Positions 1 to 6,300 of a stretch of DNA of 7,299 nt are shown in pieces. This stretch comes from Caldifarciminota bacterium (lineage in GTDB: Bacteria > Hydrothermota > Hydrothermia > S141-80). Numbering within the stretch: the first letter of the stretch is position 1; every line of letters begins with the position of its first letter. The translations under genes were made by a program, and so were the position numbers. The notes under the pieces are model-generated. The model saw nothing but the letters and a program-made list of their open reading frames with translations, made no database searches and was not told the origin of the DNA. The stretch is taken from NCBI GenBank assembly GCA_015490255.1, contig WFYF01000224.1, positions 1-7,299 of the forward strand. The letters are read 5' to 3'.

Positions 1-47
1 GCACGCAGTTCATTTCGTGTAGATTTTTTATGAGGCAAGGCGCTGGC

Positions 48-76
48 TTGACAGGGTTGGGGTGGGGGTGTATAAT
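48..76 (+). promoter_or_regulatory. Consensus sigma70-type promoter for the tRNA-Trp/rpmG/secE/nusG/ribosomal protein cluster
   Basis: An exact TTGACA -35 box (48-53) and an exact TATAAT -10 box (71-76) are separated by 17 bp, the optimal spacing for the housekeeping sigma factor. The expected transcription start is around 82-85, giving a leader of roughly 12-15 nt before the tRNA. The spacer is unusually G-rich (runs of 3, 4 and 5 G at 54-56, 59-62 and 64-68). A T6 run at 24-29 lies about where a distal UP element would sit, but that is only a suggestion. The position directly ahead of a stable RNA and ribosomal-protein genes fits a very strong promoter. No other comparable promoter is visible in the window, so it probably serves the whole cluster. 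Confidence 0.93.
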
Positions 77-96
77 TGACCACCACCTGGAAAGGT

Positions 97-169
97 AGGG
101 CCGTAGCTCAATTGGCAGAGCTCCGGATTCCAAATCCGGCGGTTGGGGGTTCGAGTCCCTCCGGCCCTG
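97..169 (+). tRNA. trnW: tRNA-Trp, anticodon CCA
   Basis: The cloverleaf folds completely. The acceptor stem is 97-103 with 162-168 (7 Watson-Crick pairs) and the D stem is 106-109 with 118-121. The anticodon stem is 123-127 with 135-139, around loop TTCCAAA (128-134) whose anticodon is CCA at 130-132. The variable loop is 5 nt (140-144). The T stem is 145-149 with 157-161 (one G-U pair), with loop TTCGAGT. The discriminator is G169, as expected for bacterial tRNA-Trp. The next bases are CTT, so the 3' CCA is not encoded and must be added by CCA nucleotidyltransferase. The gene follows the promoter directly and no terminator separates it from rpmG, so it is probably excised from a polycistronic transcript. 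Confidence 0.98.
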
Positions 170-200
170 CTTTGGCATTGCAGGTGGGAGACGACAGTCG

Positions 201-211
201 TAAGGAGGTGA
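201..211 (+). promoter_or_regulatory. Near-maximal Shine-Dalgarno sequence of rpmG
   Basis: TAAGGAGGTGA is an 11-nt complement to the usual 3' end of bacterial 16S rRNA. Its AGGAGG core (203-208) lies 6 nt before the rpmG ATG at 215, which fixes that start. A short dyad just upstream (ACGA 191-194, TCGT 198-201) could form a weak 4-bp hairpin, but it is too small to interpret. Confidence 0.9.
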
Positions 212-214
212 ATC

Positions 215-367
215 ATGCGCATCATCGTTTCGCTGGTTTGTGAGGAGTGCAAGTCCCGCAACTATACCACCACCAAAAAGCGGGAGAACCGGGAGAAACT
301 CCAGCTCCGCAAGTTCTGCAAAAAGTGCCGGAAGCACACCCTGCATCGGGAGGGGAAAGTCAAATGA
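215..367 (+). CDS. rpmG: 50S ribosomal protein L33 (zinc-binding type)
   Basis: A 50-residue protein of normal L33 length, a small component of the large ribosomal subunit near the E site. It starts [12 protein letters not shown], carries the typical [11 protein letters not shown] stretch (residues 16-26) and ends in basic residues. Two CxxC pairs (C9/C12 and C35/C38) form the zinc ribbon, so this is the C+ paralogue class that depends on zinc, not the Cys-free class induced on zinc limitation. The start is set by the very strong Shine-Dalgarno at 201-211. It is the first protein gene after tRNA-Trp, and its stop overlaps the secE start (ATGA, 364-367), implying translational coupling. The tRNA-Trp, rpmG, secE, nusG order recurs in many bacterial phyla, which supports the call. 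Confidence 0.97.
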   Translation: MRIIVSLVCEECKSRNYTTTKKRENREKLQLRKFCKKCRKHTLHREGKVK

Positions 368-564
368 GTCGTTTGCGGGAGTTTATCCAGTTCTTCCGGG
401 AAAGTGTGGAGGAGTTTCGCCGGATGACCTGGCCCACCCGGGAGGCGCTGTGGGGCGGCACCCTGGCGGTGCTGTGGGTTTCCGCATTTCTGACCGTATT
501 CATCTGGATCTCGGACATGATCTCCTCCTGGCTCGTGCGAACCCTCACGGGACTGATGCGATGA
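364..564 (+). CDS. secE: Preprotein translocase subunit SecE
   Basis: A 66-residue, single-span SecE of the short bacterial type. SecE clamps and stabilises SecY in the inner-membrane SecYEG channel that exports unfolded preproteins. Residues 1-30 form the amphipathic cytoplasmic helix carrying the family signature [14 protein letters not shown] (about 16-29). Residues about 32-54 are one hydrophobic transmembrane helix, followed by a short tail. The three-span form of enterobacteria is not present. The ATG at 364 overlaps the rpmG stop by four bases and follows a GGGAGGGG ribosome binding site (348-355) with 8-nt spacing. The reading frame is open further upstream, but those earlier starts lie inside rpmG and would add non-SecE sequence. 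The stop overlaps the nusG start (ATGA, 561-564). Confidence 0.96.
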   Translation: MSRLREFIQFFRESVEEFRRMTWPTREALWGGTLAVLWVSAFLTVFIWISDMISSWLVRTLTGLMR

Positions 565-1112
565 AGAAGTGGTTTGTGTTCTGGACTCCCCACGGGCGGG
601 AGAAAAAGGCCAAAAAGATCCTGGAACGGGTGGTCAAGGAGAAGGGGCTGGAAGACAAGGTGTATCAGATTCTGGTCCCCACCCTGGCCTTTCCCCGCGG
701 GGGGAAGATTGCGGAGAAACCCCTGTTCCGGGGCTATATCCTGATTGAGATGGAGCCGGATCCCGAAGTGCTCCAGGCCCTGCTGTCGGTGGGAAGCGTC
801 AGGGCCCTCATTGATCGGGAAGCCTTCCAGGCTGCCAACGTGCGGGAGTTCTCCGAGGTAATGACCACCCTCACCGAAGAAGAAGTCCAGCAGATTCTGG
901 CGGTGGTGGAGCAGGAAGAAAAGAAGAAACAGGAAGAGGTTCCCTTCCTCCCGGGCGAGCAGGTTCGCATCATTGAAGGACCCTTCGCCGGGGTGATCGG
1001 GAAGGTGGAGGAGGTGGACCGGGAGCACAAGGAGCTCAAGGTCCTGGTGGAGATTTTCGGCCGCACCACTCCCGTCACCCTCAGCTTCACCCAGGTGGAA
1101 CGGTATCGGTAA
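561..1112 (+). CDS. nusG: Transcription termination/antitermination factor NusG (divergent N-terminal domain)
   Basis: A 183-residue NusG, an elongation factor that binds the RNA polymerase clamp through its NGN domain and couples to Rho or ribosomal protein S10 through its KOW domain. The NGN domain spans about 1-115: [10 protein letters not shown] replaces the usual WYVVHTYSG-type start, then comes KPLFRGYILIEME (53-65), the counterpart of the P-GYVLVEM strand. A charged linker (117-127, rich in E and K) leads to the KOW domain (about 130-183), which has PGEQVRIIEGPFAG and IFGRTTPVTLSFTQVE. The usual VRxTPGVTGFVG motif is not recognisable; the region around 75-95 reads SVGSVRALIDREAF instead. 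Position between secE and rplK is the canonical nusG slot. There is no strong Shine-Dalgarno before 561, and translation probably depends on coupling through the ATGA overlap with secE. The frame is open back to 240, but that extension runs through rpmG and secE and is not NusG-like. Confidence 0.93.
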   Translation: MKKWFVFWTPHGREKKAKKILERVVKEKGLEDKVYQILVPTLAFPRGGKIAEKPLFRGYILIEMEPDPEVLQALLSVGSVRALIDREAFQAANVREFSEVMTTLTEEEVQQILAVVEQEEKKKQEEVPFLPGEQVRIIEGPFAGVIGKVEEVDREHKELKVLVEIFGRTTPVTLSFTQVERYR

Positions 1113-1124
1113 GGAGGCGCCATC

Positions 1125-1574
1125 ATGCCACCCAAAAAGAAAAAAGAAGTGATTGCGGAAATCAAACTTCAGCTTCCCGCGGGGCAGGCTTCCCCTGCCC
1201 CCCCGGTTGGGCCCGCCCTGGGTCAGCACGGGTTGAACATCATGGACTTCGTCAACCAGTTCAATCAGCGGACCCGGGACAAAGCGGGCTATGTCATCCC
1301 GGTGGTGATCCGGGTTTACAAGGACCGGAGTTTTGACTTTGACCTCAAAACCCCGCCCGCTTCAGACCTCTTGAAAAAGGCGGCGGGCATTGACAAGGGC
1401 TCCGGGGAACCCAACCGGGTGAAGGTGGGCAAAATCACCCGGAAGCAGCTCCGGGAAATCGCCGAAATGAAACTTCAGGACCTCAACACCCGGGACGTGG
1501 AAGCCGCCATGCGGATCATCGCGGGAACCGCCCGGAGCATGGGGATTGAAATCGTGGAGGACGGCCATGCCTAA
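1125..1574 (+). CDS. rplK: 50S ribosomal protein L11
   Basis: A 149-residue L11, slightly longer than the usual 140-142. It binds the GTPase-associated centre of 23S rRNA at the base of the L7/L12 stalk and is the site of thiostrepton action and of RelA sensing. The N-terminal domain holds the proline-rich [18 protein letters not shown] motif (23-40) with the prolines linked to thiostrepton sensitivity. The linker and RNA-binding C-terminal domain hold [19 protein letters not shown] (71-89), [19 protein letters not shown] (102-120) and the closing GTARSMGI (134-141). The basic PKKKK start is typical, and the extra length is mostly a short acidic C-terminal tail. TAAGGAGG (1110-1117) is the ribosome binding site and contains the nusG stop codon; the gap from nusG is 12 nt. 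The 3' end overlaps rplA by 8 nt. Confidence 0.98.
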   Translation: MPPKKKKEVIAEIKLQLPAGQASPAPPVGPALGQHGLNIMDFVNQFNQRTRDKAGYVIPVVIRVYKDRSFDFDLKTPPASDLLKKAAGIDKGSGEPNRVKVGKITRKQLREIAEMKLQDLNTRDVEAAMRIIAGTARSMGIEIVEDGHA

Positions 1575-2280
1575 GCGGGGAAAACGCTATCGTGCCCTCC
1601 TGGAGCAGTTTGACCTCTCCCGGCCCTATCCGGTGGATGAAGCCGTGCGGATTGCCAAGTCCCTGGCCACCGCGAAATTTGACGAATCCATTGACCTGGT
1701 GGTGCTCCTCGGTGTGGATCCCCGGAAGCAGGACCAGAACATCCGGGGTTCGGTGGTTCTTCCTCACGGCACCGGGAAGACCGTGCGCGTTCTGGTGTTC
1801 ACCCGGGGCGACGAGGCCGAGGAGGCAAAGGAAGCCGGTGCGGACTATGTGGGTTTCAAGGAGTATATTGAAAAGATTCAGCAGGGCTGGCTGGACTTTG
1901 ATGCGGTGGTGGCCACGCCGGATGCCATGCCCGAGGTGGCCAAGCTCGGACGGATTCTGGGGCCCCGCGGGCTGATGCCCAGCCCCAAAACCGGCACCGT
2001 TACCAAAAACGTGGGTCAGGTGGTGCGGGAACTCAAGCGGGGTCGGGTGGAGTTCCGGGTGGACCGGTACGGCAACGTCCACATCCCCGTGGGACGGGCT
2101 TCCTTCCCGGAAGAGCATCTGGTGGAGAACATCCTGGCGGTCTTCCGGACCCTCCAGGACCTCCGTCCGGAGGGGTTCAAGGGGACCTATATGAAACGGG
2201 CCTTCATCTCCCCCACCATGGGGCCCAGCGTGGAACTGGATCTCAACGACATTTTCCGTCGCATGAAGGCGGCCGCATAG
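1567..2280 (+). CDS. rplA: 50S ribosomal protein L1
   Basis: A 237-residue L1 of normal length. L1 forms the mobile stalk next to the E site that guides deacylated tRNA out of the ribosome, and in several bacteria it represses its own operon by binding mRNA. The two-domain fold is evident: domain I from residues 1-66 and about 160-237, with domain II between. The family signature [16 protein letters not shown] is at 131-146. [11 protein letters not shown] (69-79) and the C-terminal [20 protein letters not shown] (205-224) with the conserved TMGP are also present. The ATG at 1567 overlaps the end of rplK and has a GGAGG (1556-1560) 6 nt upstream. An upstream in-frame ATG at 1546 lies inside rplK and would add seven non-conserved residues, so it is rejected. 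Fifteen of 22 arginines are CGG. Confidence 0.98.
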   Translation: MPKRGKRYRALLEQFDLSRPYPVDEAVRIAKSLATAKFDESIDLVVLLGVDPRKQDQNIRGSVVLPHGTGKTVRVLVFTRGDEAEEAKEAGADYVGFKEYIEKIQQGWLDFDAVVATPDAMPEVAKLGRILGPRGLMPSPKTGTVTKNVGQVVRELKRGRVEFRVDRYGNVHIPVGRASFPEEHLVENILAVFRTLQDLRPEGFKGTYMKRAFISPTMGPSVELDLNDIFRRMKAAA

Positions 2281-2290
2281 GAGGGTTTCC

Positions 2291-2815
2291 ATGGCGCTCA
2301 CGCTTGAGAAGAAAAAGGCCATCGTGGAAGAGGTGTCCGGCGTCCTCCCCCAGGCCAAAGCGGTGTATCTGGTGAACTTTCTGGGGCTGAACGTCGGGGA
2401 GATCACCGAACTGCGGGCCCGGATCCGGGAGGCGGGCGGTTATTTCAAGGTGGTGAAAAACACCCTGCTGCGGCGGGTGTTTGCGGGCACCCCCTATGAG
2501 AGCCTCTTCTCCTATCTGGAAGGCCCCAACGCCCTGCTCCTGGCCCTGGAGGACGAGGTCACGCCCCTGAAGGCGGTGATGGAATTCTTCAAGGAGGTGG
2601 AAAAGGGCGAGGTCCGGGTGGGCCAGATCGGTGAGGAGGTGATGGAGGGACCTGCGCTGGAAGCCCTTTCCAAACTCCCCGGCGTCCAGGAGCTCCGGGC
2701 CCAGGTGGTGGGCGCCGTGGGCGGCCCGCTCTATGGTCTGGTGTGGAATCTGAAGGGACTGCTGTCCCAGCTTGTCTGGGTGTTGAACGCCGTTTCGGAA
2801 AAGAAAAACCAATAA
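2291..2815 (+). CDS. rplJ: 50S ribosomal protein L10 (stalk base)
   Basis: A 174-residue L10, at the upper end of the usual range. It anchors L7/L12 dimers to the large subunit and with them recruits translation GTPases. The RNA-binding N-terminal domain starts LTLEKKKAIVEEV (3-15) and includes AVYLVNFLGLNVGEITELR (24-42) and the conserved FKVVKNTLLRRV (52-63). LEGPNALLLALED (76-88) follows. The C-terminal helix (about 146-173) is long and hydrophobic and is the docking site for L7/L12 dimers. The start at 2291 has AGGAGG (2279-2284) 6 nt upstream, embedded in the rplA stop. Only 10 nt separate it from rplA, so the long structured L10 leader found upstream of rplJ in many bacteria cannot be intergenic here. 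rplL follows after 15 nt. Confidence 0.97.
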   Translation: MALTLEKKKAIVEEVSGVLPQAKAVYLVNFLGLNVGEITELRARIREAGGYFKVVKNTLLRRVFAGTPYESLFSYLEGPNALLLALEDEVTPLKAVMEFFKEVEKGEVRVGQIGEEVMEGPALEALSKLPGVQELRAQVVGAVGGPLYGLVWNLKGLLSQLVWVLNAVSEKKNQ

Positions 2816-2830
2816 AGGGAGGTTTTCGTC

Positions 2831-3220
2831 ATGGCCAAGCTCACCGTTGAGGAGATCGTCACCGCAATTGAAAACCTGTCGGTTCTGGAACTCTCCCAGC
2901 TCGTCAAGGAGCTCGAAGACCGCTTCGGGGTGAGTGCCCAGATGCCCGTGGCGGCCGTGGCTGCAGCCCCTGCGGCCGGCGGTGCCGCGGAAGCCGCCGA
3001 GGAGAAGACCGAGTTTGACGTGATCCTCAAGGCCTTCCCCGCCGACAAGAAGATCGCCGTCCTCAAAGAGGTCCGCGCCCTCACGGGCCTGGGCCTGAAA
3101 GAGGCGAAGGAGCTCATTGAGAACCTTCCCAAGCCCCTGAAGGAAGGTGTCTCCAAAGAGGAAGCCGAACAGATCAAGAAGAAACTCGAAGAAATCGGCG
3201 CAGAAGTCGAGGTCAAGTGA
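2831..3220 (+). CDS. rplL: 50S ribosomal protein L7/L12
   Basis: A 129-residue L7/L12, the multicopy stalk protein that contacts EF-Tu, EF-G, IF2 and release factors. The N-terminal dimerisation domain (about 1-34) is acidic and helical ([20 protein letters not shown]). An Ala/Pro/Gly-rich flexible hinge follows at about 38-57. The globular C-terminal domain (about 58-129) begins KTEFDVIL and carries the conserved factor-binding surface [20 protein letters not shown] (74-93) and the closing [14 protein letters not shown]. Translation starts at 2831, 8 nt after an AGGGAGG ribosome binding site (2816-2822). rplJ lies 15 nt upstream. Eighteen nt after the stop begins a strong hairpin that may control read-through into rpoB. 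L7/L12 is needed in several copies per ribosome, and the very good ribosome binding site is consistent with that. Confidence 0.98.
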   Translation: MAKLTVEEIVTAIENLSVLELSQLVKELEDRFGVSAQMPVAAVAAAPAAGGAAEAAEEKTEFDVILKAFPADKKIAVLKEVRALTGLGLKEAKELIENLPKPLKEGVSKEEAEQIKKKLEEIGAEVEVK

Positions 3221-3238
3221 GTCTCCAGCACACCCGCT

Positions 3239-3268
3239 CGCTTCCGGGGGGAGAACCCCCCGGAAGCG
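3239..3268 (+). other. Perfect 13-bp hairpin between rplL and rpoB, candidate attenuator or processing site
   Basis: CGCTTCCGGGGGG (3239-3251) and CCCCCCGGAAGCG (3256-3268) are exact inverted repeats around an AGAA tetraloop (3252-3255), starting 18 nt past the rplL stop. The stem is very GC-rich, but what follows is GCTGTGTCGG with no T-tract, so it does not look like a full intrinsic terminator. E. coli carries a partial attenuator and an RNase III processing site in the equivalent gap, which lower rpoBC expression relative to rplJL. By position this hairpin is a good candidate for the same job. Its strand is given as that of the transcript. Confidence 0.85.
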
Positions 3269-3280
3269 GCTGTGTCGGTA

Positions 3281-3292
3281 TGGTTGCAACCA
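3281..3292. repeat. 12-bp perfect palindrome in the rplL-rpoB gap
   Basis: TGGTTGCAACCA is its own reverse complement. It lies 12 nt after the hairpin and about 80 nt before rpoB. A symmetric 6+6 site without spacer could be a dimeric regulator operator or a small RNA structure. A 12-bp palindrome can also arise by chance, and I do not recognise it as a known operator. Confidence 0.35.
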
Positions 3293-3308
3293 CTGACATC
3301 GCCCGGAT

Positions 3309-3338
3309 GGGCAGGGGTAAGTGTTAGGGGGTGTTGGG
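3309..3338 (+). other. Cluster of four G-tracts, putative G-quadruplex, upstream of rpoB
   Basis: On the coding strand, G-tracts at 3309-3311, 3314-3317, 3327-3331 and 3336-3338 are separated by 2, 9 and 4 nt, which meets a relaxed three-tetrad G-quadruplex pattern. It would form in the transcript or the non-template strand, 33 nt before the rpoB start. The first tract could instead pair with GCCC at 3301-3304 in a small hairpin. A T6 run follows at 3341-3346. Confidence 0.4.
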
Positions 3339-3371
3339 AGTTTTTTATCCCGCAAGAGGAGGGAAACCTTC

Positions 3372-6300
3372 ATGAACAACGGACTTCCCACACGCATCGG
3401 GATGCCCAGGGAGCGGTATCCCATGCCCAATCTCCTGGTGATCCAGCGGGAATCCTTTGAGGATTTCCTCCAGGAGAACGTCCCTCCCGAGAAGCGCAGA
3501 AACCGCGGCCTTCAGGCGCTCTTTCACGAGATTTTTCCCGTGGAGGACCTCAAAGGGGAATATCGCGTGGAGTTCGTGAGTTACCGGGTGGGAGAGCCCC
3601 GGTTCACCCCGGAGGAGTGCAAACGGAAAAACCTGACCTATTCCGTGCCCCTCTGGGTTACCCTCCGGGTGGTGCGCCTGGAGAACGGCGAAGTGGTGGA
3701 CCAGAACGAGCAGGAAGTGTATTTCGCCGACTTCCCCTATATGACCCCCTGGGGAACCTTCATTGTGAACGGCGTGGAGCGGGTGATCGTGAGCCAGATC
3801 CACCGCTCCCCCGGGGTGTATTTTGAGGTGGAAACCCGGACCGCCACCAGCTGGCGCGCTCTCCTCGTGCCCTACCGGGGCCCCTGGGTGGAAACCTATA
3901 TTGACGGCTCCAAACAGATGGTGATCGTGGTCTCCAAGCGCCGGAAAATCCCCGTGACCCGTTTCGTTCGGGTGCTGGGATACAAAACCCACCGGGATGT
4001 GCTCCACGCCCTCTATCCCCCCGAGGAGAAAAACCTGGAGGAACTGGAATCTTCCGAGGGTTCCTGGCTTCTGGCGGAGGAGCTTGTGGACGAGGAGACC
4101 GGAGAGGTGGTCTTCACCCTCCTGGAGGAAGTCACGCCGGACGTGCTGAACTGGGCGCGGGACCATGGGAAAACCTCCTTTCTGGTGTATGACGCCTTCA
4201 ACCCCCGGGTGGAGGTGCTGGTCAACACCTTCCGTCACGACCGGATCAAGGAATACGAACACGCTGTGACCAACATCTACCGCACCCTGCGCTATACGCC
4301 ACCCAACAGCGTGTCGGAAGGGGAAGCCTATATCCGGGACTTTTTCTTCAACCCCCGCCGGTTTTTCCTGGACACGGTGGGACGGTTCAAGCTGAACTCC
4401 CGTTTGCGGCACGATGAGCTCGGCCTGGAAGTGCCCCCCGAGGACCTGGAAACCCTCCACATCAACGACTTCATCGCCATCTTTCGTCGGGTGTTTGAGC
4501 TCTATATGGGGAACGAGCGGGAAGACGACGTGGACGATCTCTCCAACCGCCGGGTGCGCCGGGTGGGCGAGCTCCTCTCGGAGCAGTTTCTCCTAGCTCT
4601 CCAGCGGGTGGTGCCCTATATCCGGGAACGCATCTTGATGGAGAAGGAAAGCGCGCGGGTGGTTCCCCGGAAGCTCATCAATCCCCGCCAGATCACGGCC
4701 ATCATTCTCTCCTTCTTCACCACCGAGCGGCTGTCCCAGTTCCTGGACCAGACCAATCCGCTTGCGGAACTCACCCACAAGCGCCGGATCTCCGCCCTAG
4801 GACGGGGTGGCCTCACCCGCCAGACCGCGGGGTTTGAGGTCCGGGATGTCCATCCTTCCCACTACGGCCGGGTGTGCCCCATTGAGACACCGGAAGGGCA
4901 GAACATCGGGCTTATCCTTTCTCTCACCACCTATGCCAGCATTGACCCCCTGGGATTCATCACCACCCCTCTCATCAAGGTCTCCCGGGGACGGCTGAAA
5001 CGGGACAAGAAGGGCAATTATGAAATCCACCGGCTCACCCCCTATGAAGAGGCACAATACAAAATCGCCGCGGCCGATACGCCGGTGGATCCCGAAACCG
5101 GAAAAATCCTGGCGGAGGAGGTGTGGGTCCGCCACGCGGGCGGTTATATGCTTGCCAGGCCCCACGAGGTGGACTTTATGGACGTCTCGCCCCGCCAGAT
5201 CCTCTCCCCGTCCACCAGCCTGATCCCCTTCCTGGAACACGACGACGCCAACCGTGCCCTCATGGGGTCCAACATGCAGCGCCAGGCCATTCCCCTCATC
5301 GCGCCTGAACCGCCCCTCATCGGCACCGGCATGGAAGGGAAGGTGGCCCGGGACTCCGGTGCGGTGATCCGGGCCCGGCGGGCCGGCGTGGTCCGGGCGG
5401 TGGATGCGAGTCGCATCGTGGTGGAGGCAGAAGAAACTGACCCCACGGCCCTGGAAGGCACGGTGGACGTGTATGAACTTGTGAATTTCAAACGTTCCAA
5501 CCAGGACACCCTGATCCACCACCGGCCCATCGTCCGGCCGGGTCAGCGGGTGGAGGCCGGCCAGGTGCTGGCGGATGCTTCCGGAACCCATCAGGGGGAA
5601 CTCGCCCACGGGCGGAACCTGCTGGTGGCCTTCCTCCCCTGGTACGGTTACAACTTTGAGGACGCCATCGTGCTCTCCGAGCGGGTGGTCCGGGAGGATC
5701 TCCTCACCTCCATCCACATCCTGGAACTGGAGGTGCAGGTCCGGGAAACCAAACTCGGACCGGAAGAGGTCACCCGGGATCTCCCGTACGTCTCGGAGGA
5801 GATGGTGCGCAACCTGGACGAATACGGCATCATCCGGATCGGTGCGGAGGTGAAACCCGACGACATCCTGGTGGGGAAGGTCACCCCCAAAGGGGAGCGG
5901 GAACTCACCCCCGAGGAGCGCCTGATCCTTTCCATCTTCCAGGAAAAGGCCAAGGATGTCCGGGACACCTCCCTCCGGGTGCCCCCCGACGTGCACGGGG
6001 TGGTGGCCGACGTGGTGGTGCTCTCCCGGCGGAAGGACGATCCCCTCACCCACAAGCTCATGCAGGAGAAGAAGCTCCAGGTGGAGGAGGAGTTCCGGGA
6101 GAGCTCGTCCATGGTGTTGCGAACCTTCCGGGAGCACGCCCGTCGCCTCCTGGTGGGCAGGCGCCTGGCCCGGGACTGGGTGGACGTGTATGGCCGTACC
6201 CTCCTGAAAAAGGGCGAGGTGATCACCGAGAAGTTCCTGGAGGAACGGCCTTTCTTCAAACCCATGAGCAGCACGGTGGAAGTGCCTTTCTCCGCGGATC

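Noticed and set aside
1..29. Possible intrinsic terminator of an upstream gene: 5-bp stem (1-5 with 16-20, one G-T pair) followed by T6 at 24-29
   Set aside because: The stem is short with a 10-nt loop, and no upstream gene is visible. The T-run is as easily part of the promoter's upstream region.
240..560. N-terminal extension of nusG (open frame from 240) and of secE (open frame from 247)
   Set aside because: The added residues run out of frame through rpmG and secE and show no family similarity. The ATGA overlaps at 364 and 561 give orthodox starts.
3293..3327. Internal rpoB promoter using CTGACA (3293-3298) as a -35 box
   Set aside because: The -35 matches 5 of 6, but no acceptable -10 box lies 16-18 bp downstream (GTAAGT and TGTTAG are poor).
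3336..3351. Terminator-like element: T6 run (3341-3346) flanked by GGGA and TCCC
   Set aside because: The possible stem is only 4 bp and the T-run would be its loop, so it has the wrong geometry for an intrinsic terminator; rpoB starts 20 nt later.
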